DNA of 64,000 nucleotides from Carnobacterium mobile DSM 4848 (lineage in GTDB: Bacteria; Bacillota; Bacilli; Lactobacillales; Carnobacteriaceae): assembly GCF_000744825.1 (NCBI RefSeq), contig NZ_JQMR01000001.1, positions 1,482,501 through 1,546,500 of the forward strand. Direction: 5' to 3'. Positions 52,895 to 61,995 of this stretch are shown piece by piece. Under the pieces are notes generated by a model. That model saw only the letters and a list, made by a program, of their open reading frames with translations, did not search any database and was not told where the DNA came from. Position numbers and translations under genes: made by a program. The number at the start of each line of letters is the position of its first letter. Within the stretch, counting starts at the first letter, position 1.

Positions 52895-53104
52895 TTATTC
52901 ATCAGGTGTATATTCGAGAATGTCTCCCGGTTGGCAATCCAAAACTTTGCAGATGGCATTTAGCGTTGAGAATCGGATAGCACTAACTTTACCTGTTTTG
53001 ATTTTGGAGAGATTAACATTTGCAATGCCAACTTTTTCAGACAGCTCATTTAAGGACATCTTTCTATCTGCCATAACTCGGTCTAATCTTAAAATAATCG
53101 CCAT
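52895..53104 (-). CDS. XRE-family DNA-binding regulator (YozG-like)
   Basis: A 69-residue helix-turn-helix protein: MSLNELSEKVGIANVNLSKIKTGK is the HTH and FSTLNAICKVLDCQPGDILEYTPDE the conserved end. These mini-regulators are usually encoded next to a DUF2975 membrane protein, as here (12-base gap). ATG follows AGGGAGGGATCAAC. It probably controls this pair and perhaps the small membrane genes downstream. Confidence 0.9.
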   Translation of the reverse strand: MAIILRLDRVMADRKMSLNELSEKVGIANVNLSKIKTGKVSAIRFSTLNAICKVLDCQPGDILEYTPDE

Positions 53105-53116
53105 GTTGATCCCTCC

Positions 53117-53665
53117 CTATAATGTCTCATCTACTTCTCTTTGCAATGCTGCACCATAAGCAAAAATTTCGGCTAAAATATAAAAAATAATGGCTGTAAC
53201 CAACTCTGTCCCTCCTAAACTAATAAAATAGTATCCACCTGGAATTAGGATCCAATGAAGAACATTTTGTAAAATGAGGGGAATAAAAATCGTACTGGTA
53301 AACAGCCAAGAAACTCTTTTTAGCCGCTTTACTTGCAATTTTTTAAATGGAGATTCACCATTTGAGATATCGCTAAAAATAGAACTCGCTACAAAAAATA
53401 GAACTGCATAAATCATACTCACTATTATTCCAATACTAAATATGATGTATCCTTCTCTTAGCTGCACTAGTTCTACATTAGTGGTAGAGCTATATCCCAT
53501 ACCGAAAAGCGGAAAAGAACTTTGCGTTAATTCAAAATCTGACACCTTCATAAACCCAAACTTAGCGCCGACAATAAATAAGACAATTATAAAAACACTC
53601 AATATCCCCAGGAATTTCAAAAAGATATTCAATAGTTTACTTGTAAAGATAATTTTTTTATTCAC
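53117..53665 (-). CDS. DUF2975 membrane protein
   Basis: About 182 residues with four transmembrane segments (about residues 13-37, 77-97, 118-139, 148-172) and NGESPFKKLQVKRLKRVSWL, typical of DUF2975. The frame opens with GTG at 53674, but that codon overlaps GGAG; GTG at 53665 (8-base spacing) is preferred. Encoded just before the XRE regulator, the standard arrangement, suggesting the membrane protein modulates the regulator. Function unproven. Confidence 0.85.
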   Translation of the reverse strand: MNKKIIFTSKLLNIFLKFLGILSVFIIVLFIVGAKFGFMKVSDFELTQSSFPLFGMGYSSTTNVELVQLREGYIIFSIGIIVSMIYAVLFFVASSIFSDISNGESPFKKLQVKRLKRVSWLFTSTIFIPLILQNVLHWILIPGGYYFISLGGTELVTAIIFYILAEIFAYGAALQREVDETL

Positions 53666-53832
53666 ATCTACCACTCCTTTTGTTTAATTCACACAAAGTA
53701 TAGCGTTTTAAATTATGATAAACAACTATTATTTAACGATAAGCATTAAATAATTAATGGATTTCATTATATTGCTTAAGATAGAATGGATTACTTATTT
53801 TCGCTAGAATTATCTATAAATTTCTCTTTTGC

Positions 53833-53892
53833 AAAAAAGTACTGCACCTCAAAAGAAGAGATTTCTCTCGGCTTTTTGGGTGCAGTACTTTC
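53833..53892 (-). terminator. Terminator of the 112-aa gene
   Basis: AAAAGTACTGCACC (53835-53848) pairs with GGGTGCAGTACTTT (53878-53891), with an inner AGAGATTTCTCT hairpin. On the minus strand it ends in TTTTTT. Confidence 0.85.
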
Positions 53893-53909
53893 TATCAGTT
53901 TCTTTCTAG

Positions 53910-54248
53910 TTAGTAAGAAAGGAGATCCATTTTTATGTCTTGATAAAGTTGTTTAGCTGCTTCTTGTTGTTTTTCAATGGAAGGTTGTTCCTTGCTGCAT
54001 GATTTAAAAAAGATACTTTCGATATCGATTAACAAATTTTTAAGCATCGTATTTTTTTTGCGGTCACTTAACTTATCTGAATGGATAATCGCTTTATAAT
54101 TAGCTTTGAATTCTTCAATTAACTCGATCAAATGAGTGTTTCCTCCCTTATTCCCTACCTCTTCTTCTACTTCTTGATTATAAATGGAACTGTTTTTTTT
54201 TGCTATCTTTCTTATGTACGAAAAAGATATTTTTTCGGGAAGTGACAC
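53910..54248 (-). CDS. Hypothetical helical protein, 112 aa
   Basis: A charged, helical protein without membrane segments; the middle (IELIEEFKANYKAIIHSDKLSDRKKNTMLKNLL) and end (EKQQEAAKQLYQDIKMDLLSY) form likely long helices. Size and helix pattern recall bacteriocin immunity proteins, but no motif proves this. The GTG start has only a weak ribosome-binding site (AAGTGTCAAGAAA), so the true start may differ. Confidence 0.5.
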   Translation of the reverse strand: MSLPEKISFSYIRKIAKKNSSIYNQEVEEEVGNKGGNTHLIELIEEFKANYKAIIHSDKLSDRKKNTMLKNLLIDIESIFFKSCSKEQPSIEKQQEAAKQLYQDIKMDLLSY

Positions 54249-54373
54249 TTTCTTGACACTTCTAGCTTATTTTTTATCAATTCCCGACAGAAGACTCCCT
54301 CTTCTCTAAGGGGAGATGAATGTCGTTTGAACGTTGTTCAACAAGTTGTCTCGTTTTTTGTTCCCATTCAGGC

Positions 54374-54658
54374 ATGAAAAGGAACCATAAACTCGCCAAA
54401 AGTATTTCCGATGTGTCGTGGTCGGCTTTTGTACAAAAATTGACCTACAAAGCAGATTGGTATGGAAAGAAAGTCATTAAAGTCAGTCGGTGGTTCCCTT
54501 CCAGTCAGATCTGTTCTGCATGTGGCCATCGGGACGGAAAGAAACCCTTGAACATACGAGCATGGATCTGCCCGGAATGCGGGATACTTCATGACCGAGA
54601 TATCAATGCGAGTATTACTATTCTGCAAGAGGGATTGAGGTCCTTACAACTTGTATAA
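54374..54658 (+). pseudogene. TnpB (IS200/IS605-type) C-terminal fragment
   Basis: About 94 residues of the TnpB end: RNHKLAKSISDVSW, YKADWYGKKVIKV, the zinc ribbon CSACGHRDGKKPLNIRAWICPECG and HDRDINASITIL with the last RuvC Asp. The first two thirds are missing. Downstream (to about 54798) a hairpin TCACTT ... AAGTGG resembles the right end of IS605-type elements. A small hairpin CTCCC/GGGGAG at 54295-54315 may be its left remnant. Inactive as a nuclease because the other RuvC residues are absent. Confidence 0.82.
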
Positions 54659-54848
54659 AAAAATAAAACCGCAGGTACTGCGGGGATAGCTTGGTCCATA
54701 AAAGCAACCTCTGACAGTAAAGACATCCGCTGTTAAGTCTACTTTGTTCCCAAGAATCTCTCACTTCTAAGCGACAGCGTAAGTGGGAGTAGTTCAAAAG
54801 TTTAACTAAATTGACATCTTTTTGTTAAGAGTTTTTAAAAATTTAGGA

Positions 54849-55181
54849 TCCTATCATTTTTGATATTGGTAAGTAAAATAAATCTATTCCACTCTCTTAA
54901 ATTTTTTGGAGGAATAGTGGTTGCTTGCAGCCATATAAAGGATGATTCAAAGTAGCACTGTGGGCGTGAGCCCAAGTGTATTATGTCTGTAAAACTGCTA
55001 AAGCAGCAACAACCATGACAAACCTTGAAAGGCTGGAGACACGAAAGGCTCCAGACGATCCCATGGTTTCTTGCAAGCAGACACATAATTTCCGGAGGAA
55101 ATTACACTGTCTAAGAATTATCAACACGATTGTTAAAGAGCCGAAAAAGAGAACTGCCACAAAGGCAATTCTCTTTCTTTT
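54849..55181 (+). ncRNA. Structured non-coding RNA, copy 1 (unknown class)
   Basis: About 330 bases closely similar to 61671-61980. Conserved helices: P1 CTATTCC/GGAATAG (54884-54890, 54911-54917); a long-range helix TGGTTGCTTGCA/TGCAAGCAGACA (54918-54929, 55072-55083); hairpin CTGGAG/CTCCAG (55033-55054); hairpin TTTCC-GGA-GGAAA (about 55090-55102); and a terminator AAAGAGAACTGCC/GGCAATTCTCTTT plus T4. Changes between copies keep pairing. TTGACA at about 54812 may be the -35. I do not recognise the class. Confidence 0.65.
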
Positions 55182-55186
55182 CAATC

Positions 55187-56071
55187 TCACAACTTGTCTT
55201 TTATCTTATTTACGATACCTTTGACAGGAGTCGTAGCGGGTTCAATGTCGATTGACTTTTGAACCAGTTCATTTCTTTCTCCCAAATTCTCATCGTACTT
55301 TTTATCCCATAACTCTTTTTGTCTCTTCTTGACCATTGGTACCATTGCTTTTGGAACAACGTTTCGGTAATCTTTCGTTTCACCAGTCAATACTTTGATG
55401 GCTTCTTTGATGACGTCTTCTGGATCCATTTGTTCATAAGGAAAAGCCAGCTGTTCATAATCAAAAAGCCGTTCTTCCGGATTGTCACGCCACATTCTCC
55501 ATGCCTCAAATTCGCGGTCATTGAACCCAGTTAAGTAAGGCCCTGGGTTGATCACCGCCACTTGCACCTTGAATTCTTGTAGTTCTTTGCTAAGCGATTC
55601 AGCAAAAGCTTCCAACGTAAATTTCGATCCCCCATAAGGTCCAGATAGCGGATCTGCCATCAGACCGGAAACCGAAGACATAAAGACGATTTTCCCTCTT
55701 TGTTTTTTCGCCATTGCTTTAGCAAATTTTTGAGTCAATAGAATGGGTCCGAATACATTCACTTCAAATTGATTCCGCAAACGTTCTTCTGGTATATCTG
55801 CTAATGATCCGCCTTCAGAAACTCCAGCGTTATTCAGTAACACATCTACATCCCATGTCCACGCTCTTTCTCTATCAGCTGGGTTAGTCACATCTAATTT
55901 TTCAACTTGGATGTCAACCTTCTTTTCTTGTGCTTCTTTTTCAAGCGCTGACACTTCTGACATCGTTTCAACTCCGGCAATGACCTTTTTCCCTTGTTCT
56001 GCTAAACCGAAAGCGATACCTTTTCCAAATCCAGTTCCTGCACCTGTAATCAAATACGTTTCTTGTACCAT
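55187..56071 (-). CDS. Short-chain dehydrogenase/reductase
   Basis: A 294-residue SDR. YLITGAGTGFGKGIAFGLAEQG binds NAD(P), LLNNAGVSEGG, the catalytic Ser in FMSSVSGL and YGGSK with the Tyr-Lys pair are present. The C-termin extension (QKSIDIEPATTPVKGIVNKIKDKL) is longer than in a minimal SDR. ATG follows AGGAGGAATAGCAG. Substrate unknown. It converges with ncRNA copy 1. Confidence 0.88.
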   Translation of the reverse strand: MVQETYLITGAGTGFGKGIAFGLAEQGKKVIAGVETMSEVSALEKEAQEKKVDIQVEKLDVTNPADRERAWTWDVDVLLNNAGVSEGGSLADIPEERLRNQFEVNVFGPILLTQKFAKAMAKKQRGKIVFMSSVSGLMADPLSGPYGGSKFTLEAFAESLSKELQEFKVQVAVINPGPYLTGFNDREFEAWRMWRDNPEERLFDYEQLAFPYEQMDPEDVIKEAIKVLTGETKDYRNVVPKAMVPMVKKRQKELWDKKYDENLGERNELVQKSIDIEPATTPVKGIVNKIKDKL

Positions 56072-56322
56072 CTGCTATTCCTCCTAAAGTCTTAATAGAC
56101 TGATTATCTTATAAGCAGTATAACAGCATGAAGAAACCGTTTTCCAATGATATGCATTGCTTTTATCCAATTCTAAAAAAGCAGAAGGTAATTCCGCCTA
56201 TGAAAAGTATAACTTGGATGTAGGTAGATAAGAACTATGTTAGTATACTGATAGAAGATGAAAAAGTCTTTTTTACATTCCAAAAATCACACTAACTAGT
56301 TATTAAAAAGGAGACGAATAAG

Positions 56323-57291
56323 ATGTGCACAACAATTGGCTTTTCTTACCCAGAAGGAATAGTTTTTGGTAGGACTTTAGAAGTTAGCGTAAAATTAGAT
56401 AACAAGATTCTTTATATTCCAAAAAACAATAAAGAGTTCCTCAAAATAAAAGATAGAACATTTGCCACAAAGTATGCAACTATCGGAACCGGCTTCTTTA
56501 ACATTGCTTCTTTAGGAGATGGAATCAATGAGATGGGACTAATGGGTTCCAGCAATTTGTTTCCAGGCTATGCTTCATTTGCGAAAGAAGCTGTAGAAGG
56601 GAAAATAAATACCATTACATCAACAGCTTTTGATTATTTGTTGAGCAGATGCAAAGATGTTGCTGAAGTAAGAGAAGAAGCTGAAAAACTTGTTTTATTG
56701 GAAAAAGATAGAGAAGGAGAACTGCAAGCAACGAGCAATCATTTCTTTTTTATGGATGCTGAAGGTGGAAAAATTGTTTTAGAGCCAAAAAACGGACACC
56801 TGGTTCCTTATGATAATCCTTATGGTGTTTTGACGAATGCTCCCGAATTCCATTGGCATGAAACAAACTTGAAGAATTACTTAAATATCAGACCAGAAAA
56901 TATTGAAACCAAAGACTTTAATGGGACTGTACTTTCCAAGTTTGGGGAAGGAAGCGGAGCAGTTGGTCTTCCAGGTGATTTTACACCACCATCGCGTTTT
57001 GTCCGTTCTGCTTTTTTTGTAGCTCACACACCGAAAGATTTAGAACGTCAAGCTGCTATCTTACAGGGCTTTCGTATCTTATCACAAGCCGATATCCCGA
57101 CAGGCGCGGTAGTAGATCTCAAAGAAGGACATAAAGATGAAACTTTATATACATCGATCATGGATACTAAATCAAAAGCTTACTTTATCAAGCACCATGA
57201 TAATATCACAATTCAACCATTCTATCTTGAAGACTATCAAGATAAATCAGATATTACCTTTATTGAAATTAAAAAAGAAATGACTTTATAA
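56323..57291 (+). CDS. Choloylglycine hydrolase family Ntn-hydrolase
   Basis: A 322-residue N-terminal nucleophile hydrolase. Cys2 (MCT) becomes the catalytic N terminus after Met removal; GRTLE (Arg), GINEMGLMGSSNLFPGYA, YGVLTNAPEFHWH (Asn) and PPSRFVRSAFF (Arg) are the other active-site elements. Family members cleave bile-salt conjugates, penicillin V or acyl-homoserine lactones. Its loops look closer to penicillin V acylase/YxeI-type enzymes than to classic bile salt hydrolases, so I leave the substrate open. ATG follows AAAAAGGAGACGAATAAG. Confidence 0.88.
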   Translation: MCTTIGFSYPEGIVFGRTLEVSVKLDNKILYIPKNNKEFLKIKDRTFATKYATIGTGFFNIASLGDGINEMGLMGSSNLFPGYASFAKEAVEGKINTITSTAFDYLLSRCKDVAEVREEAEKLVLLEKDREGELQATSNHFFFMDAEGGKIVLEPKNGHLVPYDNPYGVLTNAPEFHWHETNLKNYLNIRPENIETKDFNGTVLSKFGEGSGAVGLPGDFTPPSRFVRSAFFVAHTPKDLERQAAILQGFRILSQADIPTGAVVDLKEGHKDETLYTSIMDTKSKAYFIKHHDNITIQPFYLEDYQDKSDITFIEIKKEMTL

Positions 57292-57498
57292 CCATAAAAG
57301 GATTCAACATTAGATTATCCATCTCTCCATACAGAGAGGTCTTTTGTGTTGCATTCGTTTCTTACAGCTTCTCACTATTTTTGTAAAGAAATGAAAAGAA
57401 AACAAAATACACATCTACCGACGAGTAAGCAACTCATTGATAGATGTGTACTTCGTTCAAGATATTATTTGCAACTAGCTTTTCTAACCTACACTACT

Positions 57499-59391
57499 TT
57501 ATTGTTTAACAGCATAAGTTAGAGGCTCTGTTAAAAATTCTTGAGATTTTTCTACATAAATACGATGCCAGACCATAAATGTTAAAGCTGTCCATATTTT
57601 ACGCGAATAATCTATTTTGCCAGTACGGTGTTTATCAAGCAAATCCACTATATACGATTTATTCAATAAATGTTCTGTTTGAGACTCTTTTATAATCGTT
57701 AAAGCCCAGTCATACATCTCATCTTTAAGCCAATGACGGATAGGAACTGGAAAACCTAATTTTTTACGGTAAATAACATCTTCTGGAACAATTCCTTCTA
57801 CAGCTTTTCTTAGAATGTATTTTGTTGTTCCATGTGCAATTCTTAAATTAGCTGGTATTTGTCTAGCTACTTCAAACACTTCTTTGTCCAAAAATGGCGT
57901 TCTTAATTCTAAAGAATGCGCCATCGTTGTCCGATCCGCGTTTAACAGCAAGTCACCGCTTAACCACGTGTTGATATCAATCAATTGCATTCTATCAACA
58001 GGATGGTAGCCGAGCGTCTGTTCATAAAACGGTTTTGTTACTTCATGATAAGGATAACGTACGTTGTAATTTTTTAAAAGTTTCTTCTTTTCAGCTTCTT
58101 CAAAGATTTTTGCATTGCCCACGTACCGGTTCTCTAAAGGAATCGTTCCTCTTAAAAGGAAGCTTTTCCCTTTGACCCCTTCTGGCATCAGCTTCGCTAG
58201 TCTGTTAATCGCTTGATTGGTAACCTTCCCAGTGTGATTAAACATTCTTAAAGCATGCGGTTCGTTATAAATCCCATACCCGCCAAATAACTCATCTGCG
58301 CCTTCGCCAGACAAAGCGACTTTCACATGTTCGCGAGCTAATCTGGATAAAAAGAACTGCGGCACGGCAGCCGGGTCTGCTAAAGGATCATCCATATGCC
58401 AAACAAAACGCGGAAATTCATCCATAAATTCTTGGGCAGTAATCGTATAACTAAAATTGTCTACTCTCAGTTCTTCAGCGGTTTCTTCAGCCAAATTGAT
58501 TTCATTGTAACCTTCTCTTTCAAATCCGACCGATAACGTTTTTAACTTAGGGTTAAATTCTCGCGCAATTGCAACAATAATAGAAGAATCAATTCCTCCT
58601 GATAAAAACGAACCAACTGTAACATCTGATCGCATATGCTTCTCAATTGAATCATATAAACTTGCTCTGATTTCTTTTGCAAATGTTTCTTCTGATTTAG
58701 CAACGGGCAAAAAATCTGCTTGCCAATATTTAGTGATTTTAACTTCTTCATTCAGTTTTTTCGTAATAAAATGACCAGGTGCAAGTTCCTTAATGGATTG
58801 ATGCATGGTTTCCAGTCCAGGAATATATTGAAAGGTCAAGTAATTCTGCAAAGCTACTTCGTCTAATTGACGGTCTTTGATAACCTTTAAAATCGATTTT
58901 TTCTCAGAGGCTACATACAACCCTTGATTTTCTACTGCATAATAAAATGGCTTGATACCAAAATGATCACGAGCACCAAAAAAAGTTTTTTCTAGTTTAT
59001 CCCAGATAACGAATGCAAACATCCCTCTTAACTTGCTGGTTACTTTTTCTTTATAGGCTGAATAAGCTGCAATGATTACTTCTGTATCACTGTCCGTTTG
59101 AAACGTATAGCCCTTTCCAACCAATTCATCTCGAAGTTCTATGTAGTTATAGATCTCGCCATTAAAAATAATCCAGTAACGTTCTTCTTCATAGGACAAA
59201 GGTTGATGGCCTTTCTCAATATCGATAATACTTAATCTTCTAAACCCTAAAGCGATGGTATCATCACTATAATAGCCCTCTTCATCCGGACCTCTATGCA
59301 CAATTCTTTTATTCATTTTTTGAACTTTTGTCTTTTGCTTCTCTTCTATCGTGTGTTTTTTATTTGAAATATACCCAACAAATCCGCACAT
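57499..59391 (-). CDS. asnB: Asparagine synthase (glutamine-hydrolysing)
   Basis: A 630-residue enzyme. The N-terminal glutaminase begins MCGFVGYI (nucleophile Cys2) with RRLSIID and FNGEIYNY; the C-terminal synthetase has SFLSGGIDSSIIVAIA (ATP pyrophosphatase loop) and LSGEGADELFGGY. It makes asparagine from aspartate, glutamine and ATP. Length matches AsnB of Bacillus; a wall- or peptidoglycan-amidating relative is less likely. ATG follows GGGGATAAA. If the T-box at 50.5 kb senses asparagine, the two would be linked in one response. Confidence 0.94.
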   Translation of the reverse strand: MCGFVGYISNKKHTIEEKQKTKVQKMNKRIVHRGPDEEGYYSDDTIALGFRRLSIIDIEKGHQPLSYEEERYWIIFNGEIYNYIELRDELVGKGYTFQTDSDTEVIIAAYSAYKEKVTSKLRGMFAFVIWDKLEKTFFGARDHFGIKPFYYAVENQGLYVASEKKSILKVIKDRQLDEVALQNYLTFQYIPGLETMHQSIKELAPGHFITKKLNEEVKITKYWQADFLPVAKSEETFAKEIRASLYDSIEKHMRSDVTVGSFLSGGIDSSIIVAIAREFNPKLKTLSVGFEREGYNEINLAEETAEELRVDNFSYTITAQEFMDEFPRFVWHMDDPLADPAAVPQFFLSRLAREHVKVALSGEGADELFGGYGIYNEPHALRMFNHTGKVTNQAINRLAKLMPEGVKGKSFLLRGTIPLENRYVGNAKIFEEAEKKKLLKNYNVRYPYHEVTKPFYEQTLGYHPVDRMQLIDINTWLSGDLLLNADRTTMAHSLELRTPFLDKEVFEVARQIPANLRIAHGTTKYILRKAVEGIVPEDVIYRKKLGFPVPIRHWLKDEMYDWALTIIKESQTEHLLNKSYIVDLLDKHRTGKIDYSRKIWTALTFMVWHRIYVEKSQEFLTEPLTYAVKQ

Positions 59392-59697
59392 TTTATCCCC
59401 ACTTTTTTTATTTTAACTAACCAATTAGTACTTTTTTTATTGGCAAGTGATTTATTTACATTCTCCTCAGCCAAATCGCTCACATTAATAAATTTACAGG
59501 AAATCTTGTTACAATTCAAATGAATTTTACCAATTTAGATACATTTTAGTCAAATATATTTTTTATATCACGTTTATGTTACATTCAACCTGAAGATGTT
59601 ACGGAAAATAAGACGTTTTCTGTATCTTTTACGGGCTATATTGTATACTTAAACTATAACAATAAGGAAAATCAACGAATGAGGAGGATAAAAAAGA
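59392..59697. other. Divergent promoter region
   Basis: 306 AT-rich bases between asnB and the 128-aa gene. TATACT (59644-59649) is a likely -10 for the plus-strand gene. No T-box or hairpin of note was seen before asnB. Confidence 0.45.
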
Positions 59698-60084
59698 ATG
59701 AGTGATCGTGATCAGCAAAATAAGTACAATAAAGAAAACAATATTTCCAGCTCAATGTATTCACGCGTAAATGTAGGAAAGAATAATGCTAACAATCAAT
59801 TAGATGGCCCGCAGTTTCTTCCGGTTACCGGAAGTATGGACAACAAAGACGAAAATGTACCTGACTTTGCTTCCTTTTCCTATAAATTAAGTTATTACGT
59901 ACTAGGGATGCTTTTATCCTTACTAATTGGCTTCGGCATTTTCTATCTCTTTCGTGATTATTTTTATGGATCGGGATCAACTAGTTTATTCTCTTCATTT
60001 ATCTTAGTTATCGGTTCGATAGTAAGCGGTTTTTCTCTATCTAAACTTACCCTGAAAAAACTTCTCAGAAAAAGAAACACTTGA
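59698..60084 (+). CDS. Two-helix membrane protein, 128 aa
   Basis: A long hydrophilic N terminus (residues 1-62, rich in Asn, Asp and Lys), two transmembrane helices (about 66-86 and 97-117) and a basic end (KLTLKKLLRKRNT). No family was recognised. ATG follows TGAGGAGGATAAAAAAGA. Single gene with a shared downstream terminator. Confidence 0.65.
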   Translation: MSDRDQQNKYNKENNISSSMYSRVNVGKNNANNQLDGPQFLPVTGSMDNKDENVPDFASFSYKLSYYVLGMLLSLLIGFGIFYLFRDYFYGSGSTSLFSSFILVIGSIVSGFSLSKLTLKKLLRKRNT

Positions 60085-60111
60085 TTCTGTTTTTCAAAGA
60101 AAAATAAACGA

Positions 60112-60148
60112 ATTGCCTTTTTAGTTTTTTAAAAGGCAATCCTTTTTG
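60112..60148. terminator. Bidirectional terminator
   Basis: ATTGCCTTTT (60112-60121) and AAAAGGCAAT (60131-60140) with T-rich sequence both sides. Confidence 0.75.
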
Positions 60149-60161
60149 CATATACAGTTAG

Positions 60162-60986
60162 TTAATCAGTGTAAGGAATGTATTCACCAGTCAATGGATC
60201 CATTTTCATTAACGTTTTATTGGTTAAATCATATTGGAACATTCCTACCATATTAGAAATTTCGACTCCTTCTACTTCATGAGCATGGCGGATTTCGACT
60301 TGGTACAATCCATCATCATTTTTTGTTACATAAAATTGATTGTCTTCAGGAGAAATTCCTGTTTTCGAAACAACCTCATTTAATACAGCTGTTCGTTCTT
60401 CATCTGCTGTCATTGTCGGAGCTGCTGAAGAGCTGGAAGCGGCACTGCTTGCTGCTGATGTATCGGTTGTTTCAGAAGATTCAGCGGCTGAATTAGCAGC
60501 TGCGTCTTTTTCAGCTAACCATGTTTTAATCTCATCATCAGAGACTGTTTTGATATCTTTTCCGGTAGCTGCTTCGAACTCTGTTGCTGCCAAATCTGAA
60601 GTGCGTTCTGTTTTATAAGCTGAGTTTTCTAGCATAGCCGCCGTTTCATCTGCTTTGGCTTTTTCTGCTTGAGCTGAATTGATTTCTGTTTTTAGTTTAG
60701 CTGCTTTTTCTTTTAACTCACTATAATCGGATAAATCATTTTGCAAAAGCGTTTCAATACTGCCCGCCGCTTCATCCAGCTTACCGGCCTCAAATTGTGC
60801 TAAACTATCATCATACATTTTTTGATAAACTGCTTCTGCTGTAACTTCCTGGCTTGACGACTCTGAAACAGAAACAGCACTAGAACTAACGGATGATTCC
60901 GTCGCTCCATTGTTTTCTGTTCCGCAAGCGCTCAAAAGAACTAAACCAGCAAATGCCATCATAAAAAAATTGAATTTTTTTGTCAT
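60162..60986 (-). CDS. Lipoprotein with Ser/Ala-rich linker
   Basis: A 274-residue lipoprotein: signal sequence with lipobox LLSAC (Cys21), a Ser-rich spacer, a helical coiled-coil domain (about residues 50-130, AVYQKMYDDSLAQFEAGKLDEA), a second Ser/Ala linker (about 165-190) and a C-terminal beta domain (NQFYVTKNDDGLYQVEIRHAHEVEGVEISNMVGMFQYD). The last part resembles small PepSY-like or DUF4767-like folds. Anchored outside the membrane; function unknown. Confidence 0.7.
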   Translation of the reverse strand: MTKKFNFFMMAFAGLVLLSACGTENNGATESSVSSSAVSVSESSSQEVTAEAVYQKMYDDSLAQFEAGKLDEAAGSIETLLQNDLSDYSELKEKAAKLKTEINSAQAEKAKADETAAMLENSAYKTERTSDLAATEFEAATGKDIKTVSDDEIKTWLAEKDAAANSAAESSETTDTSAASSAASSSSAAPTMTADEERTAVLNEVVSKTGISPEDNQFYVTKNDDGLYQVEIRHAHEVEGVEISNMVGMFQYDLTNKTLMKMDPLTGEYIPYTD

Positions 60987-61233
60987 GTTCCTTTTCCTCC
61001 TTTATGTATATTCCTTTTTCATTTCCTCCTCATTATACCTTAAATTGCTTTTCTGCCTACCTATTTGCTATTGGATTTAAGAGAATCTTTCTTATTAGTT
61101 CCTTTTTGTGCTGTAGTTTACGTTTCACCAGTCAGTTAGTTCTACTAAATAAAGTACGCTTAAGGGATCACCCTTTTAATTGCTTCTCTTTTTTATTATA
61201 CTGAGAACAGTTGAAAAAGAAGGAGCAAACCAC

Positions 61234-61644
61234 ATGAAAAATTTTATAGAAGAATTTAAAGAATTTGCTTTTAAAGGAAATGTACTCGACTTAGCTGTTG
61301 GGGTCGTCATCGGGTCTGCATTTACAGCGATTGTAACCTCTCTCGTTGAAGATATCATTATGCCCGTAGTTGGGATAGTTATCGGCGGCCATGACATTTC
61401 TAATTTATCTTTAAAAATCGGAAATACCACATTAGCTTATGGTGCCTTTTTACAAGCCATTATTAATTTCTTGCTGATTGCCTTTGTTGTTTTTATGTTT
61501 ATCAAAATTATTAATACTGCAGCTGCTAAGTTTAAAAAAGAAACAGGTGAAGTCGGCGAGGAAGTGGAAATACCTGCTGCTGAACAATACTTAAAAGAAA
61601 TTCGCGACTTATTGGCAAAAGAAAATGCCTCACTAGAAGAATAA
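61234..61644 (+). CDS. mscL: Large-conductance mechanosensitive channel
   Basis: A 136-residue channel that opens under membrane tension to release solutes in osmotic downshock. MKNFIEEFKEFAFKGNVLDLAVGVVIGSAFTAIVTSLVEDIIMPVVG is the amphipathic helix plus pore helix TM1, FLQAIINFLLIAFVVFMFIKIIN is TM2, and EQYLKEIRDLLAKE the C-terminal bundle helix. The frame opens at 61180; AGAAGGAGCAAACCAC sets ATG at 61234. It is followed at once by ncRNA copy 2. Confidence 0.96.
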   Translation: MKNFIEEFKEFAFKGNVLDLAVGVVIGSAFTAIVTSLVEDIIMPVVGIVIGGHDISNLSLKIGNTTLAYGAFLQAIINFLLIAFVVFMFIKIINTAAAKFKKETGEVGEEVEIPAAEQYLKEIRDLLAKENASLEE

Positions 61645-61670
61645 GATGTATAGAACTAAAACGAAAAATC

Positions 61671-61980
61671 GGTTCTATTATTTTTGGTGTTGGTAAGAAA
61701 AATGAATCTATTTTACAATCTTGAAATTTTTGGAGGAATAGCGTCTGCTTGCAGCCATGTAAAGGATTCAATGCAAATTACGAAGCGGTTAGGCTTCGTT
61801 TGAGGCTTGAAAGGCTGGAGACAGATAAGGCTCCAGCCGTTCTCATGGCTTCTTGCAAGCAGACGCGTAAATTCCGGAGGAAATTTCACTATTTAAGCAT
61901 TACCAACACGATTTTTGATAAAGAACCGAAAAATCCCAGAAGAGAAGTGCTTTACTCAGCACCTTCTTTTGGGATTTTTT
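61671..61980 (+). ncRNA. Structured non-coding RNA, copy 2 (unknown class)
   Basis: Homologous to 54849-55181 over almost its whole length. Helices: P1 CTATTTT/GGAATAG (61708-61714, 61735-61741; U-G pairs replace C-G pairs of copy 1); long-range CGTCTGCTTGCA/TGCAAGCAGACG (61742-61753, 61854-61865; C-G replaces U-A of copy 1); ACGAAGC/GCTTCGT hairpin in the variable part; CTGGAG/CTCCAG (61815-61836); ATTCC-GGA-GGAAAT; and terminator AAAAATCCCA/TGGGATTTTT. It starts 25 bases after mscL and converges with the MFS gene. Confidence 0.68.
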
Positions 61981-61995
61981 AGTAATGATTAGGAG

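Noticed and set aside
54295-54320. Intact left end of an IS200/IS605 element
   Set aside because: Only a short hairpin is seen; without the N-terminal tnpB part or a tnpA the boundary cannot be supported.
54976-55224. Plus-strand ORF (82 aa) with peptide similarity to an ORF at 61749-61982
   Set aside because: The similar peptides follow from the homologous RNA copies. Neither has a ribosome-binding site, and substitutions preserve base pairing rather than amino acids.
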